From assembly GCA_002733185.1 (NCBI GenBank), contig NVUT01000020.1:26671-60468 (forward strand): a stretch of 33,798 nt of DNA. The letters are read 5' to 3'. Under the pieces are notes generated by a model. It worked only from the letters and a program-made list of their open reading frames with translations. It had not been told where the DNA came from and searched no databases. Of the stretch, positions 20,078-28,736 are shown piece after piece (the stretch's first letter is position 1; each line of letters starts with the position of its first letter). A program made the translations under genes and the position numbers. Source of the DNA: Flavobacterium sp. (GTDB lineage: Bacteria; Bacteroidota; Bacteroidia; Flavobacteriales; Flavobacteriaceae).

Positions 20078-20597
20078 AATTGCTGAATTAAAGGACTTAG
20101 AAAAAATAATTCAGATTTATAGCAAATGTAAAATTGAATTAGACAATCAAGGGATTTTTCAATGGACAGACAATTATCCAAATTCTAAGATTATTATGAC
20201 TGATATTCATAAAGGAATTCTTTACTTATTGGAATACAAAAATGAAATTATCGGAACAATAAATATTAGTAAAGAGCAAGAAAAAGAATATGGAAAAATT
20301 GAATGGAAATTTAATGAAGGTAAAATCTTAGTAATTCATAGACTTGCAATCGACCCAAAAGAACAAGGGAATGGTTTTGCTCGGAAACTAATGGACTTTG
20401 CAGAAGATTATGCAGAAAAAAAAGGTTATACATCAATTAGACTTGATGCTTTTAGTCAAAATGAAAGAGTAATTAAATTTTACAAAAAAAGGAACTATTT
20501 TTTAAGAGGGAAAGTTAATTTTCCAGAAAGAGAATATCCTTTTTACTGTATGGAAAAAGAAATAAAAACGCTTGCCAACAAAGTGTATAAACAATAA
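20067..20597 (+). CDS. GNAT acetyltransferase
   Basis: IHRLAIDPKEQGNGFARKLMDFAEDYAEKKGYTSIRLDAFSQNERVIKFYKKRNY; stop lies inside attC-like site 13. Confidence 0.9.
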   Translation: MKIRIAELKDLEKIIQIYSKCKIELDNQGIFQWTDNYPNSKIIMTDIHKGILYLLEYKNEIIGTINISKEQEKEYGKIEWKFNEGKILVIHRLAIDPKEQGNGFARKLMDFAEDYAEKKGYTSIRLDAFSQNERVIKFYKKRNYFLRGKVNFPEREYPFYCMEKEIKTLANKVYKQ

Positions 20598-20760
20598 GGG
20601 TTTCAGTGCTTAATCGAAGTTTGGTACATTTTACAAAGTCCGCAAAATTTACAATTTTGCAGATTAATTATTAAAGAAAAAATTGTAAATTTGGCTAAGT
20701 AATAAACCGAAAAGTAAGTACATTTTTAATCCCTTACTGTTCATACACAAACCGTTGTAG
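20572..20760 (+). repeat. attC-like site 13 (long class)
   Basis: TTGCCAACAAAGTGTATAAACAATAAGGG...CCCTTACTGTTCATACACAAACCGTTGTAG; AAC 20577, GTT 20754. Confidence 0.87.
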
Positions 20761-20780
20761 CACATTTGAGAAAAAACGAA

Positions 20781-21272
20781 ATGCAGAAATTAATAATAAT
20801 CATTTTCATTCTAATTTACAATCTGAATTTCGGACAGGAAAAAGTATATAAACTGATTTCAAAAACTGAAAATTCAGATATTAATTACAAAGCATTTAAA
20901 GATTTTGACGATTTTAAAATCTACAAAAATGACGGATTGAAAAAAGCGTTTAATCCAAAAAAAGGAGAAAATGATATTTATGTATTCATTTCAGAATTTA
21001 AAGGAGATTCGTTTGATGGAACTCGCAAAACTTTTCACGATTATCTGATTTTAAAAGTTGACTCTAAATCTGATATAATAATTGATGGATTTCAATACAC
21101 ATTGGAATGGGCTGAACCACCAGCAATATCGGATTTATATCGTGTGACTGAAAAAAATATAAAAATCAGTAATGGTTTGAAAATGGATTTGCTGAAAATG
21201 GAACTTGACAAAGATTATCAAACTGAATACAGAAAATATTTGACTGATAGCGGAAAACTAAATCTGAATTAA
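20781..21272 (+). CDS. Hypothetical secreted protein
   Basis: Signal-peptide-like N-term MQKLIIIIFILIYNLNFGQ. Confidence 0.55.
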   Translation: MQKLIIIIFILIYNLNFGQEKVYKLISKTENSDINYKAFKDFDDFKIYKNDGLKKAFNPKKGENDIYVFISEFKGDSFDGTRKTFHDYLILKVDSKSDIIIDGFQYTLEWAEPPAISDLYRVTEKNIKISNGLKMDLLKMELDKDYQTEYRKYLTDSGKLNLN

Positions 21273-21278
21273 AAAAAC

Positions 21279-21740
21279 GTGAAGAATTCAACCAAACTAA
21301 CTTTTTTATCAATTCTATTTAATTTAATTGTTGCTGGAATAATTATAATTTGGACTTTTGGTTTTAAAGATTTGATTGATTTTATAACTAGTCTTCCATT
21401 AAATTTGCTTGTTGGAATATGTGGTTTATTCATTGCAGGATATTATATCTCTTTAAAAATGGAAAAACTCATAAAATTCAGAAAATGGAATTCAGTTTTG
21501 ATCGGAATAATTGGACTGATTTTGATTTTACTCATAGGAGTTTTAATTGGTTCTTCAGTTGGGTTTATTGAAGAAGGAATTGAGACCTTTGACAGAGAAA
21601 ATGGAATTAAAAACGCATTATTTGATTACTATGTAAAACCATTATTTTGGATTTTTCTATTTGGAATAATTCCAACAGTAATTGTCGGAGGAATTTTAGG
21701 TTATGGAATTAAAAAAAACGTGCTACAACACCGTATATAA
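21279..21740 (+). CDS. Hypothetical membrane protein
   Basis: GTG start, several TM segments; stop inside attC-like site 14. Confidence 0.5.
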   Translation: MKNSTKLTFLSILFNLIVAGIIIIWTFGFKDLIDFITSLPLNLLVGICGLFIAGYYISLKMEKLIKFRKWNSVLIGIIGLILILLIGVLIGSSVGFIEEGIETFDRENGIKNALFDYYVKPLFWIFLFGIIPTVIVGGILGYGIKKNVLQHRI

Positions 21741-21853
21741 TTTATTGCTAGTTCGTGCCTACTTACGAAAATCCTCGCGGATTTTCTATTCAGTTTTTAT
21801 TTACTAAATTAGGTGCTTAAACACGCAACAAACCATATACAAACACGTTACCA
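21721..21853 (+). repeat. attC-like site 14
   Basis: GCTACAACACCGTATATAATTTATTGC...GCAACAAACCATATACAAACACGTTACC; AAC 21727, GTT 21847. Confidence 0.87.
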
Positions 21854-21865
21854 CACATTAGAAAA

Positions 21866-22162
21866 ATGAAAATCGGAACTACCATTTTAATAACATTTAT
21901 TTTATTAATCATTGTAATATTTTCAATGGGTGGCGGACACGGAACTTTTTTTCCAGCAAAAGTTGTTTATCCATTTACAATGTTAATTGCTATTTTGACA
22001 AAAAACGGAATTGGAATATTTCCGACAATAATTGCAATTACTCAAATCCCTATTTATTCGCTTATTTTGACAAAAAAACCAAAATGGAAATTTTATGTTC
22101 TTGGACTCCATATTTTGGCAGTTATTATTTGTTTAAACCTTCCAACCGAAATGTTTGATTAA
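21866..22162 (+). CDS. Small hypothetical membrane protein
   Basis: Hydrophobic ORF at cassette start. Confidence 0.5.
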   Translation: MKIGTTILITFILLIIVIFSMGGGHGTFFPAKVVYPFTMLIAILTKNGIGIFPTIIAITQIPIYSLILTKKPKWKFYVLGLHILAVIICLNLPTEMFD

Positions 22163-22166
22163 AATT

Positions 22167-22592
22167 ATGAAAAACGGAATTGTAAGAACTTTACTGTTTT
22201 ACGGAATAGGGTTTGGAATTGCAGGAATCATCTATCTGATTGTTGGAAATCCTTATATTCACGCTCCTGGATTACATCATCTAATAATGTTGTTGACTCT
22301 CATTCTAGGAATAATTTGGACAGTCTATTCAATTATAATTTACTTTTTAAAAAGGAAAACTCAAATACTATTTGGAATAATCATAACGAATTTAATAATA
22401 ATTTTAAGTTTACTTTTTTATATTTTTTATCCAACAATATTTAAAAACAAAACTTCTAATCCGAAAATAACAAACGAAATATTAACTAAAATGAAAGGAG
22501 ATTCAACTGAAATATTTCACAACGGAAATTTGATTTATTTAAAAGTTAAAGATTCTATATTATTAGATTTGAGAGAAAACAAAACGGAATAA
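22167..22592 (+). CDS. Hypothetical membrane protein
   Basis: Hydrophobic ORF following 21866..22162 in the same cassette. Confidence 0.5.
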   Translation: MKNGIVRTLLFYGIGFGIAGIIYLIVGNPYIHAPGLHHLIMLLTLILGIIWTVYSIIIYFLKRKTQILFGIIITNLIIILSLLFYIFYPTIFKNKTSNPKITNEILTKMKGDSTEIFHNGNLIYLKVKDSILLDLRENKTE

Positions 22593-22599
22593 TAACGTG

Positions 22600-22733
22600 T
22601 GGTAACAACGTGTAAAATTCATTGCTAAGTTTTGGCTTACTTAGGAAAATCCTATCGGATTTTCAAGTTGGTTTTGTACTTATGAAGTTAATCGCTAATT
22701 TCACGCAACGAAATCTTACACACACCGTTCTAC
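22600..22733 (+). repeat. attC-like site 15
   Basis: TGGTAACAACGTGTAAAATTCATTGC...GCAACGAAATCTTACACACACCGTTCTAC; AAC 22605, GTT 22727. Confidence 0.87.
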
Positions 22734-22738
22734 ACCAT

Positions 22739-23245
22739 ATGAAAAAAGCATTAGTAATCATATTGACTTTAATCGGTTTTTTAGCATTTGGACAAGAAAA
22801 CAAACTTGAGCGAATTGATGATGAAGTGAATTCAATCAAATCTGATTCAACTCTTACTCAAACGGAATTTGATTGGGTTGAACTGACTGGAATTACGACA
22901 GATGGTGGTGGAATTTTAAAAGTTTGGCAGAACGATAATCGAATTTGTAAAATTGTAGAAGAAATCGGACTTTCTTATGGAAGGTTAAGAACAACAATTT
23001 ATTTGGATAACGAATTACCAATAAAAATAATTGAAACGGAAGAAAACTTTGGACACAAAAATGGAGAGCTGAATTACAAAGAACTGAACGAAGTTTTTAA
23101 AGCAACTATATATGTATTTGACTGGAAAAATGATGAAAGTGAAGTCAAACGAATTGGAAAAAGAATTATGAGCGAAGCAAGTTGCTCAATGTATGAATTG
23201 ACTGAATCAATAATAGAACGTGCTAAAAAAGCAACAACGGAATAA
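22739..23245 (+). CDS. Hypothetical secreted protein
   Basis: Signal-peptide-like MKKALVIILTLIGFLAFGQ; the upstream part of the ORF-track call lies in attC-like site 15. Confidence 0.6.
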   Translation: MKKALVIILTLIGFLAFGQENKLERIDDEVNSIKSDSTLTQTEFDWVELTGITTDGGGILKVWQNDNRICKIVEEIGLSYGRLRTTIYLDNELPIKIIETEENFGHKNGELNYKELNEVFKATIYVFDWKNDESEVKRIGKRIMSEASCSMYELTESIIERAKKATTE

Positions 23246-23252
23246 AATACGG

Positions 23253-23385
23253 TGTAGAACAACGTATAACGTTCATAACGGCTGAATTTCCTATCGGAAA
23301 TTCCCGCTTATTTACTATATTTGGTTTTACTCGGAAAAGCACTACGTGTTTTTTCCGTTACGAAACGTTATACAACCCGTTGGCA
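23253..23385 (+). repeat. attC-like site 16 (divergent)
   Basis: TGTAGAACAACGTATAACGTTC...GTTACGAAACGTTATACAACCCGTTGGC, internal GAATTTCCTATCGGAAATTC hairpin; AAC 23258, GTT 23379. Confidence 0.83.
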
Positions 23386-23434
23386 ACTATAAAAACGAAA
23401 CTCAAATTGAATAATAAACTTGCTGAATTAACTT

Positions 23435-23458
23435 TTTTGGTGTAAATTAGCACCAAAA
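23435..23458. promoter_or_regulatory. Palindromic putative operator upstream of ParD-like antitoxin
   Basis: Perfect inverted repeat TTTTGGTG-TAAATTAG-CACCAAAA, 10 bp before ATG at 23468. Confidence 0.6.
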
Positions 23459-23467
23459 TAAAATATT

Positions 23468-23701
23468 ATGGCAAGACAAAGTATTTCATTCACTCAACCG
23501 AATGATGAGTGGTTAAAAAATCAAGTTGATAGAAAAGAGTATTCTACCAAAAGTGAGCTTGTAAACGATTTAATTAGACAAGCAAGAAAACAGCAAAGAC
23601 AAATTGACTGGATTAGTGCTAAATTGGAAAAAGCAGAAAATAGCGGATTTACGAATTTAAGTAAAGAGCAAATATTAGCGGAATCAAAGTCTTTAATTTA
23701 A
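23468..23701 (+). CDS. ParD-like ribbon-helix-helix antitoxin
   Basis: QSISFTQPNDEWLKNQVDRKEYSTKSELVNDLIRQARKQQ. Confidence 0.85.
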   Translation: MARQSISFTQPNDEWLKNQVDRKEYSTKSELVNDLIRQARKQQRQIDWISAKLEKAENSGFTNLSKEQILAESKSLI

Positions 23702-23988
23702 TGACTAATTATAAACTAAGTAATTTAGCGAAACAAGACTTAATAAGAATTCATAAATACGGAGTTGAAAAATTTGGAATGACTCAAGCTGATAAATATT
23801 TCGACTCTTTCTTTGAGAACTTTGATATTATAGCTGAAAATCCATTTTATTTTGAATCTGTAGATTACATAAAAAATGGATATAGACGTTGTGTTTCAGG
23901 CTCTGATAGTATTTATTACAAAGTGAATAATAATATCGTGGAAATTATGGCAATAATTGGAAAACAAGATTTGAAAAATATTCTCTAA
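23701..23988 (+). CDS. ParE-like RelE/ParE toxin
   Basis: YKLSNLAKQDLIRIHKYGVEKFG...YFDSFFENFDIIAENPF...GYRRCVSGSDSIYYKV; start overlaps antitoxin stop. Confidence 0.87.
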   Translation: MTNYKLSNLAKQDLIRIHKYGVEKFGMTQADKYFDSFFENFDIIAENPFYFESVDYIKNGYRRCVSGSDSIYYKVNNNIVEIMAIIGKQDLKNIL

Positions 23989-24002
23989 TTTGAATATTAC
24001 AG

Positions 24003-24135
24003 TTGCCAACACCGTGTAAAATTCATTGCTAGTGCAAGCTTACTTACGAAAATCCTCGCGGATTTTCTATTCGGTTTGTATTTACTAAATTTGTTGCTTA
24101 ATCACGCAACGAAATCTTACACAAACACGTTGGCA
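24003..24135 (+). repeat. attC-like site 17
   Basis: TTGCCAACACCGTGTAAAATTCATTGC...GCAACGAAATCTTACACAAACACGTTGGC; AAC 24008, GTT 24129. Confidence 0.87.
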
Positions 24136-24169
24136 GTAATTAAACAAAACGCAATATTAACTTCAAAAA

Positions 24170-25066
24170 ATGACTTTTATATACATATTTATCGCACTTG
24201 CAATAATTGGTTTAATATCATTATTATATGAATCCACACCTTGGGCGAAAAAGAAATTAAAAAAATCTACTGACCTAAAAAATAAAAAAAATGAACTTGA
24301 AAAATTGAAAGAACCATTCAATCAACAAGTAAAAATTCTTGAAAATGAATTAGAAAAACTATATGAAACTCAATATAGTGTATTCTATATTGGTAAAGGC
24401 CCAAATAAAATTTGTTCTATTTGTAACGATGTGTTTTATGCTAAAGAATCGTATTATAATTATTGTGATGGTTGTTATGCTTATCCGAGTCATTCGAATA
24501 CTTATGAGGTTAGTAATGACGTAAAAGAATTATTACAATTGCGTTATAAATTTTCAATTCAAATTTCAGAAGATGAAAGATTTTTTTTGCGTAGCCTCAT
24601 CAACCCACTTTCAACCGAAGAACTAATAAACAGGTTAAACCCAAAAATGTCAAAAGAAGAAAAATTAAATCTTTTAGAACTTTTAGAACTACCATCAGGA
24701 AAAACTTTAAAAGATAAACTTCATTTGGAACACGATTTTAAATTCGATAATAAAACAAATATTTACAATAGATTGAGAACTCTTACAAAGACAGATGAAG
24801 AAAAAATCAAATTAATTAGAAAGAGGATAAACAACGAATTTATTAAAATGTCTTCAGATTTTACAAAAAACAACGAAACAGCGAAAAAAGAGTTAATAAA
24901 ATCTTTTGAAATCCCATTGATTAAGATTAGCGAAATTGATAGCCTAATAAATAATCTCGAAAGTAATGAATTTTCAAAAAGTAATACAAATTTGAATTCA
25001 GTTGAATCGATTACTAAAACCATAGTAAACAAAATAGAATCAAAATATTTAAATAGAAGAATTTAA
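24170..25066 (+). CDS. Hypothetical TM protein with zinc-ribbon-like Cys pairs
   Basis: N-term TM; CSICNDVFYAKESYYNYCDGC. Confidence 0.55.
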   Translation: MTFIYIFIALAIIGLISLLYESTPWAKKKLKKSTDLKNKKNELEKLKEPFNQQVKILENELEKLYETQYSVFYIGKGPNKICSICNDVFYAKESYYNYCDGCYAYPSHSNTYEVSNDVKELLQLRYKFSIQISEDERFFLRSLINPLSTEELINRLNPKMSKEEKLNLLELLELPSGKTLKDKLHLEHDFKFDNKTNIYNRLRTLTKTDEEKIKLIRKRINNEFIKMSSDFTKNNETAKKELIKSFEIPLIKISEIDSLINNLESNEFSKSNTNLNSVESITKTIVNKIESKYLNRRI

Positions 25067-25130
25067 GACAATTTTAAAATTGCAGGTTATAAAACCTATA
25101 TGTATAATTCAAATACGCAACAATCTAAAA

Positions 25131-26183
25131 ATGAATAAAAAAGAAACTTTAAAAAAAGCAATAACGCTAATGAATATTGACTTGTTAGATGTCATTTTAG
25201 ACAATGATGAAGCATATATGGAAGTTTCTAAAGATTTGTTTATTAAAACTTTGAGCAAGGAATTTGATGTATTAAAAAAACAAGGAGTAACTAAATTTGA
25301 GAAAGTATCAAAAGGCACTTGTAACAAGTGCTATAAAGGTTGCAATGGTTATACTTTTTTGACAAAAAACAATGATTATTTAGATTTACTATTTAAAGAG
25401 AAAAATAATGAAATCGTAGATTTATTTAGATGTAGTGATTTTAAAAATGAGGAAAGTCTAATTAAGAAAAATTGTATTTATTTTAGGTTCAAAAAAGACG
25501 AAAGTAAAAACTACAATCCTTCATCTTATATTTTTTCACTTCAAGAACAAGTAGAAGTTGCTGTTGATAAATTTGAGAAATTTGAAAACAAGATAACAGA
25601 TATTGTGGACTTTGTTTGTTGGTTTAAAGAAAATAAAAAATTACATAATTCTGTAAAGGATTTACATTGGGATTATAATTTTGTTTGGTCTTTTTTGTCA
25701 ATTTATGTAACAATTGAGAATTTTAACGAATTAGCAGAAAATCATAATTCTGCTAAAAAAGCACTTGCCGAATTTGACAATTCAAACGAAAAATCAATAA
25801 TAGATTGGTTAATAAAATATGAGAAAAGTAATTTACGATTTTCAAGTGGTTATGAAAAAACAGAATCTTGGGAAAAGACAAATTTAATTCTCTTTAAAAA
25901 CGGAGAAACATTTTTTGAAACTGGCGGAGAAATAAAGTTATTTAATAATGTTTTAGTAGATATTACTGATTGTAAAGAATCAATTGAGTTTTCAGACTTA
26001 TTCAGTAAACATTATTGGGAATTTGAGAAAAAGTATGCACCAACGAAAAAACTATTTGAACTCTACGGAGATTTTGAAATTGAATTATCCGAATATTTGT
26101 CTGCTCGTGGTTTGTATTCTGACATTCTGAAAAAGTATAATATTAAACCGAAAGAAAAAATAACTACTGCCAACACCGTATAA
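25131..26183 (+). CDS. Hypothetical protein with CNKCYKGC motif
   Basis: Full-length ORF; CNKCYKGCNGY; stop (ACCGTATAA) inside attC-like site 18. Confidence 0.55.
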   Translation: MNKKETLKKAITLMNIDLLDVILDNDEAYMEVSKDLFIKTLSKEFDVLKKQGVTKFEKVSKGTCNKCYKGCNGYTFLTKNNDYLDLLFKEKNNEIVDLFRCSDFKNEESLIKKNCIYFRFKKDESKNYNPSSYIFSLQEQVEVAVDKFEKFENKITDIVDFVCWFKENKKLHNSVKDLHWDYNFVWSFLSIYVTIENFNELAENHNSAKKALAEFDNSNEKSIIDWLIKYEKSNLRFSSGYEKTESWEKTNLILFKNGETFFETGGEIKLFNNVLVDITDCKESIEFSDLFSKHYWEFEKKYAPTKKLFELYGDFEIELSEYLSARGLYSDILKKYNIKPKEKITTANTV

Positions 26184-26299
26184 AATTAATTGCTGGTTTT
26201 AGCCAATTTACGAAAGTCCTCGCGGACTTTCTATCTGTGATTTATTTACTAACTTTAGTGCTTAAAACACGCAACTAATCTTATACAAGCACGTTGTAA
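26167..26299 (+). repeat. attC-like site 18
   Basis: CTGCCAACACCGTATAAAATTAATTGC...GCAACTAATCTTATACAAGCACGTTGTA; AAC 26172, GTT 26293. Confidence 0.87.
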
Positions 26300-26345
26300 C
26301 ACATACCTCTGAAAATTTCAAATTTCAAGAAAATAATTATAAATC

Positions 26346-26376
26346 TTTGAAAATAGTAACTTTTAAGTTACCTTTG
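26346..26376 (+). promoter_or_regulatory. Promoter and overlapping operator of HigBA-like module
   Basis: TTTG (26346-26349), 19-nt spacer, TACCTTTG (26369-26376, TAnnTTTG); overlapping perfect palindrome GTAACTT-TT-AAGTTAC (26356-26371). Confidence 0.65.
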
Positions 26377-26381
26377 TCAGA

Positions 26382-26726
26382 ATGGAAAAGGTCAGACAAG
26401 TAATTGCATATAAGCATCACTTTGAAGAATTCTTACTCGCTCAACCGATTAAAGTTCAAGATAAGATTTACAAAGTGATTGAAATAATCGAAACATACGA
26501 AAGAGTACCTTCGAATTATCTGAAAGCAATAACAGGAACAAAAAGACTTTACGAAGCTAGAATTAAATTGGGCTCGAATATTTGGCGTGTTTTTTGCTTT
26601 TTTGACAAAGGAAAACTTGTAATCTTATTAAACGGATTTACAAAAAAGACACAGAAAACTCCGAAAAAAGAAATTAACAAAGCCATTAAATTAATGAATT
26701 CATATTATGAAGACAAAAACAAATAA
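26382..26726 (+). CDS. HigB/RelE-like (Gp49-type) toxin
   Basis: LKAITGTKRLYEARIKLGSNIWRVFCFFDKGKLVILLNGFTKKTQKTPKKEINKAIKLM. Confidence 0.88.
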   Translation: MEKVRQVIAYKHHFEEFLLAQPIKVQDKIYKVIEIIETYERVPSNYLKAITGTKRLYEARIKLGSNIWRVFCFFDKGKLVILLNGFTKKTQKTPKKEINKAIKLMNSYYEDKNK

Positions 26727-26727
26727 A

Positions 26728-27018
26728 ATGGAAACTAAAAGTTGGAAAGACATTAAGGATTCTGTTTACGGAAAAAAAGGAACAGAACGCAGAGATGAAC
26801 TTGAAAGGGATTTTGGATCATTTAAAATTGGATTGCTTTTAAGAAATGCAAGAGAAGAAAAAAATATGACTCAAAAACAACTTGGTGAATTAGTTGATAA
26901 AAAGCGGACTTATATTTCTCGTGTGGAAAATAATGGGAGTAATCTGACTTTAAAAACCTTATTTGACATCGTAGAAAAAGGTCTTGGAGGAAAAGTAAAC
27001 ATATCTATCGAAATCTAA
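26728..27018 (+). CDS. HigA-like XRE antitoxin
   Basis: LLLRNAREEKNMTQKQLGELVDKKRTYISRVENNGSNLTLKTLFDIVEKGLGGKV. Confidence 0.88.
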   Translation: METKSWKDIKDSVYGKKGTERRDELERDFGSFKIGLLLRNAREEKNMTQKQLGELVDKKRTYISRVENNGSNLTLKTLFDIVEKGLGGKVNISIEI

Positions 27019-27026
27019 AAAGTACG

Positions 27027-27158
27027 TGTTACAACAACGTATAAACTCCATAAGGATTACTTTGGTTAATTGGAAAATTCTGTTTTATAGAAACTTTTTT
27101 CAAAACTGAAAATTCCGTAAAACAAATCCCTTACGGAAGCTTATACAAACCGTTACCT
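27027..27158 (+). repeat. attC-like site 19
   Basis: GTTACAACAACGTATAAACTCCATAAGG...CCCTTACGGAAGCTTATACAAACCGTTACC; AAC 27033, GTT 27152. Confidence 0.85.
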
Positions 27159-27340
27159 GCAAGCTGAAAAGCCAGCCGCACAAACAGCACATTTATTTTT
27201 TGCCGAACACACCAACCAACGCTGAAAAATAAAAGAGCTGTTTCTTTCCACCGCAAAAAAAACGAACAACTTGATATAAAATTCGCAAATTATAATTACA
27301 TTTGCTAAAATTAGGTCAACTTGACTTTAAAACAAAAAAA

Positions 27341-27673
27341 ATGGTAGGTTTCGGACAATTCATAAAAAACGAACGAGAAAAACGAGAATGGACACAGACT
27401 GAATTTGGAAATCAAATAGGTATAAATACTAGTGCAATTTGCCGAATTGAAAATGGAACACAAAAATTCAGCATATCAAAACTTGAAAAACTTTCTCAAA
27501 TATTAAAAGTTGACAATCAAAAAATCAATGATTTATTTTTTGCGGACAAATTTGCAAAAGAAGCTTTTAAATATAAATGTTCAGAATCAGTTTTTTCAGT
27601 TGCTGAAGACAATGCCACTTATTTGAGAAATATCAACACAAAACAAGGAATATTAAATTTTGAAAATGAATAG
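27341..27673 (+). CDS. XRE regulator, possible RM controller (C-protein-like)
   Basis: FGQFIKNEREKREWTQTEFGNQIGINTSAICRIENGTQKFSISKLEKLSQIL directly upstream of and overlapping the methyltransferase gene. Confidence 0.75.
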   Translation: MVGFGQFIKNEREKREWTQTEFGNQIGINTSAICRIENGTQKFSISKLEKLSQILKVDNQKINDLFFADKFAKEAFKYKCSESVFSVAEDNATYLRNINTKQGILNFENE

Positions 27674-28736
27674 AAAATTAACCGCAATCGACTTATTCTC
27701 TGGATGCGGAGGATTCTCTTATGGATTCCAACAAGCTGGATTCCACGTAATTTTAGGTGTTGATAATACAGAAGTAGCCTTAAAAACATTTGAGAAAAAT
27801 CATAATGATTCTAAAACACTTCTTTTAGACTTGCACGAAGATAATTCAATAGATAAAATTGTAGAATCAAAAGGAAAGCATAAAGTAGATGTTATAATCG
27901 CTGGACCACCTTGTCAAGGTTTCTCTTTGACTGGAGCAAGAAATGAAAATGACGAAAGAAACACACTTTTTAATGCTGTATTCAAACTTGCTAAAAAGGT
28001 AAATCCAAAAGCAATAATAATCGAAAATGTTCCAGGATTACTTAATTTGTATAAAGGAAAAGCAAAAAAAGAAATAATCGAACTTTGCGAAGAGATGGGA
28101 TATAATTGTAATCCTAAACTATTATACGCACCAGATTACGGAGTTCCGCAGATTAGAAAACGAGTATTTTTTGTTGCAATAAAAAAAGAATTAGGAGTAT
28201 TTGAATTTCCAGAAAAAACTCATAAGCCCGAAGAATATATTGGTTGTAAAGATGCTATTGGAGACTTACCAAATTTAGTCAGCGATTTAGGAAATGAAGA
28301 ATTACTTTATGACAAAAAAGCTTCTAGCGAATATCAAAAAACAATGAGAAATGGTAACAAGGTTATAAAAAACCATCTTGGAACACAACATACTGAACAC
28401 GTTATAAATGTTATTTCACAAGTTCCAGAAGGTGGAAATCATAAAGATTTACCACCAGGAGTTGGAGATTCTAGAAAATTCAATGAAGCTTGGACTAGAT
28501 ACCATAGTAAAAGACCTTCCAAAACAATAGATACTGGTCATAGAAATCACTTCCACTACAAATGGAACAGAGTTCCTAGTGTAAGAGAAAATGCGAGATT
28601 GCAATCATTTCCTGACGAGTTTATCTTTTTGGGTAATAAAACCCAACAATACAGACAAGTTGGAAATGCTGTACCACCATTGCTAGGAAAAGTTCTTGGC
28701 ACTCACCTGATAAACTATTTGAAAGATGAAGATTAA
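27666..28736 (+). CDS. DNA (cytosine-5) methyltransferase 1
   Basis: IDLFSGCGGFSYGF, AGPPCQGFSLTG, IENVPGLL, QIRKRVFFV, RENARLQSFPDEF, VGNAVPPLLGKVLG. Confidence 0.93.
   Translation: MNRKLTAIDLFSGCGGFSYGFQQAGFHVILGVDNTEVALKTFEKNHNDSKTLLLDLHEDNSIDKIVESKGKHKVDVIIAGPPCQGFSLTGARNENDERNTLFNAVFKLAKKVNPKAIIIENVPGLLNLYKGKAKKEIIELCEEMGYNCNPKLLYAPDYGVPQIRKRVFFVAIKKELGVFEFPEKTHKPEEYIGCKDAIGDLPNLVSDLGNEELLYDKKASSEYQKTMRNGNKVIKNHLGTQHTEHVINVISQVPEGGNHKDLPPGVGDSRKFNEAWTRYHSKRPSKTIDTGHRNHFHYKWNRVPSVRENARLQSFPDEFIFLGNKTQQYRQVGNAVPPLLGKVLGTHLINYLKDED

Noticed and set aside
22622-22738. N-terminal extension of the 207-aa ORF
   Set aside because: Encoded by attC-like site 15; a signal-peptide start at 22739 is far more plausible.
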